Assembly (NCBI GenBank): GCA_022821725.1
Contig: JAJEDB010000091.1
Location: 1-64,000, forward strand
Length of the DNA: 64,000 nucleotides
Direction of reading: 5' to 3'
Source of the DNA: Candidatus Poribacteria bacterium
GTDB taxonomy: Bacteria > Poribacteria > WGA-4E > WGA-3G
Part shown: positions 41,778-51,971 of the stretch, piece after piece
Layout: every line of letters starts with the position of its first letter
Numbering within the stretch: the stretch's first letter is position 1
Notes under the pieces: generated by a model
What the model was told of the DNA's origin: nothing
Databases searched by the model: none
Seen by the model: the letters and a program-made list of their open reading frames with translations, nothing else
Position numbers and translations under genes: made by a program

Positions 41778-42017
41778 TTACCGAGTATTACCACCGCCAC
41801 TATTGTAAAATTGCGGACGTTCACCGCCCATTCTACGAGGTTTCACCTTCCGCTGCCGCTTCATCTCAATTCTACGGCGTTTTTCGCTCGGCTTCTCGTA
41901 GAAACTCCGTTTTTTTATTTCTGTGACGATACCAGCTTTTCCACACATCTTCTTAAAACGTGCCAGGGCGCGGTCAAACGCCTCACCTGAATCGACACTC
42001 ACTTCTACTTGAACCAT
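41778..42017 (-). CDS. rpsU: 30S ribosomal protein S21
   Basis: 79 residues from ATG 42017; the upstream in-frame ATG (42032) forms part of the SD GGAGG eight bases before this start and is not used. [22 protein letters not shown] and the conserved basic block [12 protein letters not shown] identify S21. The C-terminal tail ([17 protein letters not shown]) is longer than in E. coli. S21 helps place mRNA on the small subunit. Transcribed from a perfect promoter at 42064-42092 together with the dsRNA-binding gene. Confidence 0.95.
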   Translation of the reverse strand: MVQVEVSVDSGEAFDRALARFKKMCGKAGIVTEIKKRSFYEKPSEKRRRIEMKRQRKVKPRRMGGERPQFYNSGGGNTR

Positions 42018-42063
42018 TTTTTTAGCCTCCATTGGAATTTAAAGTTACAAAAACACTTCGTAA

Positions 42064-42092
42064 ATTATATCATATCTCGCACCGGATGTCAA
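42064..42092 (-). promoter_or_regulatory. Consensus promoter of rpsU
   Basis: Minus strand: TTGACA (42087-42092), 17-bp spacer, TATAAT (42064-42069). Divergent from the permease promoter 28 bases away. Confidence 0.85.
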
Positions 42093-42119
42093 GTATTTCT
42101 TGCCAATCCCAATAACCCT

Positions 42120-42148
42120 TTGACAATTTGCTGACAACCTGCTATACT
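42120..42148 (+). promoter_or_regulatory. Promoter of the TSUP permease gene
   Basis: TTGACA (42120-42125), 17-bp spacer, TATACT (42143-42148). Transcription would begin only a few bases before the SD at 42161-42166. Confidence 0.75.
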
Positions 42149-42174
42149 TACCTCACCAAGAAGGAGGCAGCACC

Positions 42175-42930
42175 ATTTACGAAATCATCATCCTCTGCTT
42201 TGGGGCATGGCTCACTGGGGTCAGCAAAGCCGGTTTCGGCGGCGGCATTGGGATGATCGTCGTCCCTATGTTCACGCATTTCCGTAGCGCTCGAAACGTC
42301 ATCGGATTGATGCTTCCACTCCTGTTTTCAACAGACATTTTCTCGCTTTTTCACTACTGGAAGCAGTGGCATCGCCAAAGTGTTACACGACTGATCCTCG
42401 GCTCCCTACTCGGTATTACCGTCGCCAGCCTGATTTTGAAAGACATCTCTGATGTCCATCTAAAAAAGGTCATCGGTGGTATCGCCTGCCTATTTGCGAT
42501 ATTAGAATTTCTGCGGCCGTATTGGCAGCCACTCCTCGGAAATTCTGGGCAACCTGTCCAAACAGCACTCCAATTCAAGACGTGGCATGGATTACTTGCC
42601 GGAATATTCGCTGGGGCATTCTCAACTCTTGCACACATGGGCGGACTCGTTGTCGTTATGTACCTACTCCCACAACGCTTGGGTAACAACGCCTTTGTTG
42701 CAACTACAACTGCCACCTATTTCCTGCTCAACTTCATCAAAATTCCGTTCTATCTCCAGTTGCAACTTTTCTCTGTCGAGATTCTGATTGAAGCACTCGT
42801 GCTGCTTCCGTTCATCGGATTAGGTGTGCTAATAGGTATCTCGCTCAACAATCGCGTGCCGGAACTTCTCTTTTCAAGGATCGTCCTTTTCTTCCTATTC
42901 GCGACCGGTGTGCATCTCTTGTTCAGTTGA
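42175..42930 (+). CDS. TSUP-family (TauE/SafE) membrane permease with an ATT start
   Basis: 251 residues if read from ATT 42175. The first ATG (42253) would remove the first helix and the family-conserved TGVSKAGFGGGIGMI. Between the in-frame stop at 42121 and that ATG no ATG, GTG or TTG exists. AAGGAGG (42161-42167) sits seven bases before the ATT. About eight membrane helices follow, with the second repeat motif GLLAGIFAGAFSTLAHMGG. TSUP proteins move sulfur-containing anions such as sulfite, sulfoacetate or taurine. A link to the sulfite reductase at 1889 is only a guess. An A-T-G to A-T-T point change is the alternative reading. Confidence 0.85.
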   Translation: MYEIIILCFGAWLTGVSKAGFGGGIGMIVVPMFTHFRSARNVIGLMLPLLFSTDIFSLFHYWKQWHRQSVTRLILGSLLGITVASLILKDISDVHLKKVIGGIACLFAILEFLRPYWQPLLGNSGQPVQTALQFKTWHGLLAGIFAGAFSTLAHMGGLVVVMYLLPQRLGNNAFVATTTATYFLLNFIKIPFYLQLQLFSVEILIEALVLLPFIGLGVLIGISLNNRVPELLFSRIVLFFLFATGVHLLFS

Positions 42931-42944
42931 CATATCCTTCCCTC

Positions 42945-42970
42945 TGTAGGAACGAGCTGTGCTCGCGATA
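42945..42970 (+). repeat. Short palindromic repeat (GTAGGAACGAGC...GCTCGCGATA family)
   Basis: Best copy of the family: TGTAGGAACGAGCTGTGCTC then GCGATA; hairpin CGAGC/GCTCG with a TGT loop. The following 43019-43105 holds further GCGAGGT-type half-palindromes. Confidence 0.65.
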
Positions 42971-43138
42971 CGCTAAAGCTGAAAGCCAACTTGAAATATG
43001 TCTAAATATCCCCTATAATATACAGGGCAACAAAACAAGCGAGGTCTAAAAACAAAGGGACCAGTTTCCCAACACTGGCGAGGTTTGTAATCTCGTCTAT
43101 CTTCTAAACAACAAAAAAACAGATGAGGTTTTAAAACA

Positions 43139-44128
43139 ATGAGTTTAAAATGGGGGGTATTAGGCGCAGGCAGCGTCGCACAACGCAGAGCAATGCCGGC
43201 TATTAACAAAGCAGAAGGTGCAGAACTCCATGCTTTGCTCTCACGCGACGCGACGCGGGCAGAACGATTGGCGCGGGAATACGGGGCAACCCATGCCTAC
43301 ACTACCGTTGAGGCGCTCCTTGCGGACAATACACTTGACGCAATCTACATCTCAACGCCTGTTCACCTACACTGTCGGCAGGTAATCGCCGCCGCAGAAC
43401 GCGGCTTGCATGTACTCTGCGACAAACCGATGGCACTTACACCACAAGAATGTACAGAAATGATCGCCGCCTGCGAAACAAACGGCGTCCATCTGCAAGT
43501 CTGCTTCCTCTTCCGATTTCACTCCTGCTTCCAGCGGATCCGAACGTGGGTAGAGGAGGGACGTTTCGGCACCATCGTCCATGGACGTATGCCATTTCTC
43601 AAACAGTATCAACTCACGCCAGACGAATGGCGCGCCCACCCCGAAAAGAGTGGCGGCGGATGCTTCATGGACCTCGGTCCGCATAGTGTAGATCTACTTC
43701 GCTACCTCATCGGCGAGGTGAATGCCGTCAGCGCGTTTTACAACACCGCCCCGCAAGACACCACTGTTGAAGAAACCGGGGGCATCTTCATGCGCTTTGA
43801 GAACGGTGCACAAGCTTTCACTGACCTCAGCTTTTCAGTGCCCAGCTGCGATATCGTTTTAGAACTCTACGGTACAGAGGGCACAACTTGGGTCTACAAC
43901 GACGAGGGTTGGAAAATCAAAACCTACTTTGATGGCGAACAGCAATTGATCCCCTCACAATACGAGGACCTGTATCAATATCAATTTGAGCATTTCGCAG
44001 CGTGTGTACACGAAGGTGTCACACCCATCACAACCGGAAATGATGGATTAAGAGCAAACGAGATTCTTGCCGCCGCATATCGCGCAGGGGAAACAGGACA
44101 GTTGATTCCGTGTCCCGCTATAGGCTAA
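43139..44128 (+). CDS. Gfo/Idh/MocA family oxidoreductase
   Basis: 329 residues. Starts LKWGVLGAGSVAQRRAMPAI (Rossmann GxGxxA), followed by ISTPVHLHCRQV and the catalytic motif CDKPMALT with its lysine. GGGCFMDLGPHSVDLLRYL carries the family's GGG-DxGxH-D motif with the catalytic histidine. It should be an active NAD(P)-dependent sugar-type dehydrogenase, unlike the variant at 624. The SD is weak (TGAGG). Ends 260 bases before groES, with the groESL upstream sites beginning three bases after its stop. Confidence 0.93.
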   Translation: MSLKWGVLGAGSVAQRRAMPAINKAEGAELHALLSRDATRAERLAREYGATHAYTTVEALLADNTLDAIYISTPVHLHCRQVIAAAERGLHVLCDKPMALTPQECTEMIAACETNGVHLQVCFLFRFHSCFQRIRTWVEEGRFGTIVHGRMPFLKQYQLTPDEWRAHPEKSGGGCFMDLGPHSVDLLRYLIGEVNAVSAFYNTAPQDTTVEETGGIFMRFENGAQAFTDLSFSVPSCDIVLELYGTEGTTWVYNDEGWKIKTYFDGEQQLIPSQYEDLYQYQFEHFAACVHEGVTPITTGNDGLRANEILAAAYRAGETGQLIPCPAIG

Positions 44129-44130
44129 TG

Positions 44131-44212
44131 TGTGCCAAAATGGCACAGTATCTCCCATGTCTCTTTTTGATACGACAAATTGTCACGACAAAAAGCCTGT
44201 CAAAATGTCACG
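44131..44212 (+). promoter_or_regulatory. Palindromic upstream sites, candidate enhancer-binding sites for groESL
   Basis: TGTGCCAAAATGGCACA (44131-44147) is a perfect palindrome. GACAAATTGTC (44174-44184) and TTGTCACGACAA (44180-44191) overlap, and GTCAAAATGTCAC (44199-44211) has the same AAAAT centre. They lie about 40-135 bases upstream of a sigma54 promoter, where activators of that sigma factor bind. Confidence 0.5.
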
Positions 44213-44251
44213 TTCTTCCGTCCGACCCTGATAATATGGCAGTTTTAGGGA

Positions 44252-44268
44252 TTGGCACGAAAATTGCT
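44252..44268 (+). promoter_or_regulatory. Sigma54 (RpoN) promoter of groES-groEL
   Basis: TTGGCACG, four A-rich bases, TTGCT: the -24 GG (44254-44255) and -12 GC (44266-44267) are ten bases apart, exactly the consensus. Start would be near 44279, with a 110-base leader. Confidence 0.7.
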
Positions 44269-44388
44269 AAACATATTCTGCAAACACGATGGCGTTTCCG
44301 CGCCGTCTGATGATATAGAGGCACTGAGTGAAGGTATAGAACCCTTCCCTCACAATTTTCACGCCATACTCAGGAGGAATTCAGCGAC

Positions 44389-46325
<1,937 letters not shown>

Positions 46326-46340
46326 ACCCTTAGTACCACA

Positions 46341-46369
46341 AAAGGCGAGGTTTCCGAATCTCGCCTTTT
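46341..46369. terminator. Bidirectional terminator between groEL and the GT9 gene
   Basis: AAA, GGCGAG (46344-46349), loop, CTCGCC (46360-46365), TTTT. Works on both strands and also borders the stop of the convergent gene at 46370. Confidence 0.85.
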
Positions 46370-47521
46370 CTATTCTGCTGTTTCCGAACTGCTGACTGCC
46401 GACAACAACCGTTCACACTCCCGAAGCACAGCCGCAACCGAAACCGTGTGCATGCACGGCGAGGTCCCATCGGCAAGTGCTTGACACCCATATTCAAATC
46501 CCAAATTGAGACATGGACTACACGGTATCCGCGCACGCACGATACTCGAATTACGATTCCATGGACCCCATTGCGCAAAATTCGTGGGACCATGCAACCC
46601 GATGACCGGTGTTCCGGTTGCCGCAGCGAGGTGCATCGGACCACAATTGCCGCTCACTACTAACGTCGCATCTGCAAAAAGCGCGGCGAGTTGGTTGACA
46701 TCTGTCCGTCCTGCCAGTACGACGGCTCGATGTTTCGTCCGATCTGCGATCTCTTTAGAGACTGCTGCCTCGCCGGGGGTTCCTGTCAAAAGTATCTGTG
46801 CACCATATTTTGCAGTGAGAGCATTTGCCAATGCCACATAGCGTCCCTGTGGCCACCGCCTGCGAGGTTCGCCGCGTCTACCCGCCTCTGGATGTAGTAC
46901 AATAAGTGGTTTCTCCAGCGAGATGTTTTCTTCTGCCAAAACTTCGCGCACCCACGTGCGTTCCTTTTCACGCCACCAAACCTCAAGCTCAAATTCTTCG
47001 GCTGAACAGTTCAGTTGCGCCGCAAGGCTCAAAAAATTGCGGACCTCATGCCGTCCTTGAACGTGCGGCACCGTCTCCGTGAAAAGGAAATGACGATATT
47101 GTCCTTTCGTCGAAAACCCGACTCGCATCGGGGCACCCGTTGCGTAAGCGAGCAGCGCGCTCAATCGGGGCCAATGCTCTAAGTCGATTGCCCAATCAAA
47201 TCTCTCGCGACGCAGCAGCGAAATCAATCGACCTCCCGGTTTATGGAAGGGGATACGCCTATCAATATAAGGACACGCCGCTAAATAATTGAGGTTTGTT
47301 GGTGACGCTAACATTGAGACTTCGGCATCTGGAAAGGCATATCGAATTGCCCGAATGGTGGGGATCGCCAAAATTGTGTCACCTAAGGCAGAGAGTTGGA
47401 TGAAGATAATCTTTTTTGGGATGGGTTTTGTGGGTGCCTGCTTAGAGAATAGACGCAGCAGCACACAAAGCGGAATACCAAGGTATCGGTCTAAGTGCTG
47501 TTGAAGCCGAGTCGACTGCAT
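46370..47521 (-). CDS. Glycosyltransferase family 9 (heptosyltransferase-like)
   Basis: 383 residues from ATG 47521; a TTG at 47572 adds 17 residues; neither has a good SD. KIIFIQLSALGDTILAIPTI is the GT9 N-terminal signature. RFDWAIDLEHWPRLSALL and VVSGNCGPMHLAAATGTPVIGLHGPT are the donor-site motifs of ADP-heptose:LPS heptosyltransferases. The C-terminal IPCSPCLNLGFEYGC...CM is a cysteine cluster seen in many GT9 proteins. It probably adds heptose or another sugar to a surface glycolipid. Last gene of a leftward run that begins at 51774. Confidence 0.92.
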   Translation of the reverse strand: MQSTRLQQHLDRYLGIPLCVLLRLFSKQAPTKPIPKKIIFIQLSALGDTILAIPTIRAIRYAFPDAEVSMLASPTNLNYLAACPYIDRRIPFHKPGGRLISLLRRERFDWAIDLEHWPRLSALLAYATGAPMRVGFSTKGQYRHFLFTETVPHVQGRHEVRNFLSLAAQLNCSAEEFELEVWWREKERTWVREVLAEENISLEKPLIVLHPEAGRRGEPRRRWPQGRYVALANALTAKYGAQILLTGTPGEAAVSKEIADRTKHRAVVLAGRTDVNQLAALFADATLVVSGNCGPMHLAAATGTPVIGLHGPTNFAQWGPWNRNSSIVRARIPCSPCLNLGFEYGCQALADGTSPCMHTVSVAAVLRECERLLSAVSSSETAE

Positions 47522-47582
47522 GAATCTCAAATCAAGAAGTGTTGCTAATCCTGTAAATCCTACTTCAGACAATTACTGACAA

Positions 47583-48185
47583 CTAATTCGCGTAACCGTA
47601 CAACTCAATCTCTGCAATCTTCGCAAGAGCCGTTGTCGGTCCTGTTATACGGTATAATAAACGTCCACGCCGCACCTGTCCCTCTTTGATTTCCACATTT
47701 TCGCGTCGTATCTGAACGTTCTCCCGTCTTCGAGCGGCATCCTCCGTCGTCCGATGCACGACCAATTTGATACCCGTTGTCGCAACCACTTTATTAAGTC
47801 GGATATCGATGATCAGATCCTTGTTACTCCGCTTGTCATAAATTTTATCCCACTCGCCTCGCGAATTATATGCCATCAACTCGAACTCCTCCAAATTCGT
47901 CGAGTGAATCACAATCCGATAAACGGATCTCTTCTCCGGCAAATAAATAATCGCTTCCGATGGAATATCAAGGTCGGTTACGACACTACCCGAACCCTTT
48001 TTACGTTGGGATTGTCCGATAGTCTCGGTGTTTCCGTCAATGATTGCTGGATCATTGGCGGTTACACCGGGCAAGAGCGCATAGTTCTCGCTCCACTTTT
48101 GAGCGAGGTTGCAACCGTAGTATAGACACATTAACCCGAATAACACGGCTACGTGTCTTCTGCCTGATTTGAATTTAATACGCAT
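47583..48185 (-). CDS. Hypothetical lipoprotein, discoidin-like fold possible
   Basis: 200 residues. A hydrophobic stretch followed by LYYGCN is a signal with a probable lipobox (Cys about 25). The rest shows beta-rich segments (YRIVIHSTNLEEFELMAYN; GIKLVVHRTTEDA) and ends IAEIELYGYAN, as in F5/8-type carbohydrate-binding domains; this match is weak. A charged repeat RRENVQIRRENVEI sits in the middle. Its ATG shares one base with the upstream stop (TAATG), so translation is coupled to the metallopeptidase gene. Confidence 0.75.
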   Translation of the reverse strand: MRIKFKSGRRHVAVLFGLMCLYYGCNLAQKWSENYALLPGVTANDPAIIDGNTETIGQSQRKKGSGSVVTDLDIPSEAIIYLPEKRSVYRIVIHSTNLEEFELMAYNSRGEWDKIYDKRSNKDLIIDIRLNKVVATTGIKLVVHRTTEDAARRRENVQIRRENVEIKEGQVRRGRLLYRITGPTTALAKIAEIELYGYAN

Positions 48186-49231
48186 TATTGCCTCCGACGC
48201 GGGCTATTTGTCTCAATCTGATTGAGAATGTCCTCTTTCGTCAATTTACGCACCTTGAAATGCAGCTTTCTGAAGAACGGCACCAAATCCTCACCCGCCG
48301 CTTCGCTAAAGTAATAAACCAAAAAACTCGTCCTCATGGTCCCCTCCAGTTTTTGGTGCAGACCATCTCGCTCCATCAACCTAAAGACCCGGGTATAAAA
48401 GTCTTTGCCGTATCGCTTCCATAACTCAGCAACGAGCGTATACGCATATCTATAGCGCCAATGCGTCAGGGGATTGGTTTCAGTATGCCCCCCCCAACTC
48501 TCCAATTGATTCACGCCATCGAGATCGACTCGCAGATCCCCCTCAAGACTGTCAAACTTAGGATGCGTGCCACCTTTCGCATATTCCGTCTGGATCAGAA
48601 CAGCAATACCCTCTGAGAACCATACCGGTAAAAAATAGATATTCGTAAAGGCATGTGTCAGTTCATGGACGCGCACACCATGTTTTTCATACATCCGTAT
48701 TGGGAAATCCATCTGAATACTGTTAATAAACTTCACATAGCGTCCGTCCAGAACCCCGGAACGGTAATCAGTGCGTGTAACCGCCGAGAGGTTACTGCCC
48801 CTATAGAGGTGATGCAGCGTCACGTGAATCTTATGCTCGGGCTGGAAACCGAAAAGTCGATTCATCGCGTCGTAAAGACTTTCCATATAACCGAGCGCGC
48901 TTTCCGTGAATATTTTCCGTTCCTCAACTTCGTCAAAGTCTTCAAGTGCTCGCAGATCGTCAGCAAATTTGAGGGTGTAGTGATCGCTCTCACCACGTAG
49001 CGCGTCCGGTGTAATTTTAATCGTTGCCTTCGAGGGGCTGAGCATGAGCGATGTGGCATTGCGTTCTTCGAGTATCCGTTTCTCGCGTCGTTGCTGCGCT
49101 TCTTCTAACGCAGTTAAGGCACGACAACCGTTAAAAACGAACATTAATGCAAGCGGCACAAGCACGACTTGCATTCGCATCACGCTATTGAAAATCGGAA
49201 CAATAGGGCACAATCTACGGCTATATTTCAC
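48185..49231 (-). CDS. Lipoprotein with HExxH metallopeptidase (peptidase MA-like) domain
   Basis: 348 residues from a GTG at 49231, selected because AGAGG lies six bases before it. Signal peptide ends in VFNGC. The zinc motif is HELTHAF (HExxH) and the third ligand is probably E in WFSEGIAVL, the gluzincin arrangement of peptidase MA-like proteins. Other parts resemble TPR-linked peptidase families of the envelope. It would cleave proteins outside the cytoplasm; substrate unknown. It lies directly after a sulfatase-family gene and overlaps the next lipoprotein gene. Confidence 0.83.
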   Translation of the reverse strand: MKYSRRLCPIVPIFNSVMRMQVVLVPLALMFVFNGCRALTALEEAQQRREKRILEERNATSLMLSPSKATIKITPDALRGESDHYTLKFADDLRALEDFDEVEERKIFTESALGYMESLYDAMNRLFGFQPEHKIHVTLHHLYRGSNLSAVTRTDYRSGVLDGRYVKFINSIQMDFPIRMYEKHGVRVHELTHAFTNIYFLPVWFSEGIAVLIQTEYAKGGTHPKFDSLEGDLRVDLDGVNQLESWGGHTETNPLTHWRYRYAYTLVAELWKRYGKDFYTRVFRLMERDGLHQKLEGTMRTSFLVYYFSEAAGEDLVPFFRKLHFKVRKLTKEDILNQIETNSPRRRQ

Positions 49232-49242
49232 GATAGTCCTCT

Positions 49243-50610
49243 TCAAAGCGGCACTGCTTTAGACGTATCACCGATGCGACGCATGGTAATCTCCTGTTCG
49301 ACTGTTGGGTCGGGCAGTCCTGTTTCGGCGAGTCGGCGTTGCAGAAAAGCCTCCATATCTGCTTTCAGACGCGCAACGACATCGTCTGCCTCTTCAGCCA
49401 GATTATAAACCTCATCGGGATCCTCTTCAAGATCGTAGAGTTCCAAATCCGGTGTCTTGTAAACGGCAGGCGTGCCACCGGTTTCAACAATCAATTTCCA
49501 CTTCCGGGTTTGCCACCCACGCTTTTTCATCCACCCGCACTCCGTAAGATAGACCGCTTCCGTCGTCCCATCGTGCGAGCTGTTTTCCATCAAGGCTCGT
49601 AGACTGGTGCCTTCCATCTTTTCACGCGCCGCCACAGTCGTCAATCCGGCATAATCAAGGAGTGTCGGCGCAATGTCAGTAAGACGGACAAGACCCTCAA
49701 GCCGTTGTCCTTCAGGAATGAGTGCCGGACAATGAACGATTAACGGCACGTGGCAATTAGTTTCGTAGAGGCCATGATGATCATACCAGAGTTCGTGTTC
49801 GTCAAGTTCTTCACCGTGATCGGCGGTAATAATCAGGAGCGTCTCCTCGAGTTGCCCGCAATCCTTCAAATATTGGAGCAATTGCGCCAGGCACGCATCC
49901 ATGTAAGCGATTGAGGCATCGTATTGCGCGTTCACATACTGTCTATCCGTCCAAAGCCGCTTCTTCGCAATGTTGTCCGGATCCGATGGGTCTGGTGTAC
50001 ACATCCACTGCCGAAAATAGTCGGTAAAAGGTTCGCATGCGTAGACAGCATCCATGCTTCGATTGTTCGGATCACACTCGTCCCCACTATAAAACATCCG
50101 TTCAAACGGCAACGGTGGAAGATACGGGGTATGTGGATCCCAATAGTGAAGAAAGGCGAACCAGGGTTTATCCTGTGCCTGCGCGAGGTCCAAAAGTTCA
50201 ATCGCCGTTTCGTTAACCGCCTCCGCCTTCCGAGCCTTGCGGTAACCCGTTTCCCATTGGTAGCCGCGATAGTGCGCTTCGGGGAAACCACGCTGAAACC
50301 AGCGCCCCAAATTGTCCGCAGCAACAGTGAAATAGCCCGCCTCACTTAACAATTCCGGAGCCGTCTTTAGGTCCGTTGCTAAGTTTAACGTCCCGCCCTG
50401 CGTAATAATTTGGTGGGATAAGACATCCTTGCCCGTAAACATCGTCGTATGGGCAGGGTGTGTCGGAATATGCGGGCTGATACACTTCTCAAAAAGCGTC
50501 GCCTTCTCTGTGAGGGCATCGAGGTGCGGCGTTGTCAGGTTACGATGTCCGTAACAACTCATACTTGATGCCCGTAGCGTATCTAACGAGATAAGGATAA
50601 TATTACGCAA
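49243..50610 (-). CDS. Sulfatase-family (alkaline phosphatase superfamily) hydrolase lacking the formylglycine cysteine
   Basis: 455 residues, no signal peptide. Metal ligands are seen in LISLDTLRA (D10) and IITADHGEELDEH. The sulfatase motif C-x-P-S-R, whose Cys/Ser becomes formylglycine, is replaced by T-H-P-A-H (residues 50-54, in IPTHPAHTTMFTG). Threonine is the nucleophile in phosphatases and phosphodiesterases of this superfamily, so hydrolysis of a phosphoester or phosphonate is as likely as of a sulfate ester. C-terminal domain is complete (LELYDLEEDPDEVYNLA). It starts the run that continues with the metallopeptidase and lipoprotein genes. Confidence 0.88.
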   Translation of the reverse strand: MRNIILISLDTLRASSMSCYGHRNLTTPHLDALTEKATLFEKCISPHIPTHPAHTTMFTGKDVLSHQIITQGGTLNLATDLKTAPELLSEAGYFTVAADNLGRWFQRGFPEAHYRGYQWETGYRKARKAEAVNETAIELLDLAQAQDKPWFAFLHYWDPHTPYLPPLPFERMFYSGDECDPNNRSMDAVYACEPFTDYFRQWMCTPDPSDPDNIAKKRLWTDRQYVNAQYDASIAYMDACLAQLLQYLKDCGQLEETLLIITADHGEELDEHELWYDHHGLYETNCHVPLIVHCPALIPEGQRLEGLVRLTDIAPTLLDYAGLTTVAAREKMEGTSLRALMENSSHDGTTEAVYLTECGWMKKRGWQTRKWKLIVETGGTPAVYKTPDLELYDLEEDPDEVYNLAEEADDVVARLKADMEAFLQRRLAETGLPDPTVEQEITMRRIGDTSKAVPL

Positions 50611-50628
50611 AAATTCGACTCCTTTCCG

Positions 50629-51774
50629 CTAATCCCCTGCCGCAACATCCGCTGAGGTCACCTGTGCCTCGCGAATCGCCTCACACAGATAAGTAATCCC
50701 TTCAGGAATATCATCCACATGGCAGTAAGCATACGCCAATCGGATCGATTTTACGGGATCGCTCGCGTAATGGAAAGCACTTCCGTTACTATATCCGACC
50801 CCTTTTGCCGAGGCAAGTTCCTGTAACTTGTTGAGATCCGTAGTCTCCGGTAGATCTATCCATAGGAAGAGTCCACCACGGGGGCGTGTCCATGTACAGA
50901 GGTCGCTGACGTGCTTCTCAAGCGTCTCCACCACTGCGCGGCATTTCGCTCCGACCGCCGCATTCGTTTTCACGAGGTGTGCCTCCAAGTGCTCCATGAA
51001 AAATTCAGCAACGATTGCACTCGCCAACGCACTCGTCCCACCGTCCCAGCGGTTCTGGTGGATTTGCCCCCAATAGGGTTCTCTCGCAACAAAATATCCT
51101 TGACGAACACCCGCCCCTAAAATCTTAGAGAAAGTCGCAATGAAGATCACCCGATTGGCGGTATCTAACTTAAAAAGCGAAGCCGGTGTCGGTGTCGATG
51201 TAAAGTCAATGTCGCCGTAGCAATCATCTTCGACGATGAGTGTGTCGTATTCTTCCGCTAAGGCTAACATCCGATGACGACGCTCAAGTGAGAGAATCGC
51301 ACCTGTCGGGTTCTGATGGTTCGATGTCGTATAGATGAACGATGGGCGGATATTCTGGCGTTTGAGTTCCGCAAGTTTCGCTTCCAGGGCATCCATATTC
51401 ATGCCATCAGTATAATCCATCGGCACACCGACGATATTCGCCTTGAAGTGCCGCATGATACCCAACGTGCCACTATAAGTATATTCTTCTGTTAGTACTG
51501 TGTCCCCAGGATTAATCAACGTCCCTAATACCAATTCCAGTGCCTGCATGGAGCCTGAGGTAATTGAGATGTTATCTATCGGCAGTGGGATACCTTCACG
51601 TCTCTCAAATCGCATTGATGCCAGTTCTCGCAAGCCCTGATAGCCCGATTCGCCCGGATAGTTAACCAGATCGCCGCCCAGCTTACGGAGAGCCTTTTCA
51701 CTCGCGGCAATTAACCCTTCCGTCGGGAATGTATATGGATCCGGACGCCCGCCTGTAAAACCAAAATCTTTCAT
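50629..51774 (-). CDS. PLP-dependent aminotransferase, aminoadipate transaminase / MocR-type
   Basis: 381 residues from ATG 51774 with AAGGAG six bases before; the 10-residue extension to 51804 would cover that SD. LVNYPGESGYQGLRELAS, SGSMQALELVLGTLINPGD, YTTSNHQNPTGAILS and the PLP lysine in IATFSKILGAGVRQGY match LysN/2-aminoadipate and similar transaminases. The N-terminal helix-turn-helix of MocR regulators is absent. It transfers an amino group, perhaps from an aromatic or branched amino acid. It is the first gene of the leftward cluster and lies 18 bases upstream of the sulfatase-family gene. Confidence 0.9.
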   Translation of the reverse strand: MKDFGFTGGRPDPYTFPTEGLIAASEKALRKLGGDLVNYPGESGYQGLRELASMRFERREGIPLPIDNISITSGSMQALELVLGTLINPGDTVLTEEYTYSGTLGIMRHFKANIVGVPMDYTDGMNMDALEAKLAELKRQNIRPSFIYTTSNHQNPTGAILSLERRHRMLALAEEYDTLIVEDDCYGDIDFTSTPTPASLFKLDTANRVIFIATFSKILGAGVRQGYFVAREPYWGQIHQNRWDGGTSALASAIVAEFFMEHLEAHLVKTNAAVGAKCRAVVETLEKHVSDLCTWTRPRGGLFLWIDLPETTDLNKLQELASAKGVGYSNGSAFHYASDPVKSIRLAYAYCHVDDIPEGITYLCEAIREAQVTSADVAAGD

Positions 51775-51875
51775 AATACGCTCCTTGTTCTTAGCAGATT
51801 CCATATAAATGAATTATAACAGACTCCGTGAAAAAAGGCAACACCCAAAAACGCACGGACGCGTAACCATCTCAA

Positions 51876-51905
51876 TTGACATCACATTCCACCTCGTGCT
51901 ATACT
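51876..51905 (+). promoter_or_regulatory. Sigma70-type promoter of rimI
   Basis: TTGACA (51876-51881), 18-bp spacer, TATACT (51900-51905); 66 bases before the rimI ATG. Confidence 0.6.
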
Positions 51906-51971
51906 TTGGTATCTTGATGAGGGCGACACAAACTATGATAATCTTCGGTTTTCCGACACACATTAGTACAG

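Noticed and set aside
44131..44147. NifA binding site
   Set aside because: The spacing is TGT-N11-ACA rather than the consensus TGT-N10-ACA, and no nitrogen-fixation genes are in the window. The palindrome stands, but its binder is open.
44252..44388. CIRCE/HrcA operator or sigma32 promoter before groES
   Set aside because: No TTAGCACTC-N9-GAGTGCTAA and no CTTGAA/CCCCAT pair were found; the only clear promoter is the -24/-12 one.
46370..47572. TTG 47572 as the start of the GT9 gene
   Set aside because: It has no SD and adds 17 residues before the conserved domain; ATG 47521 was preferred, with low certainty.
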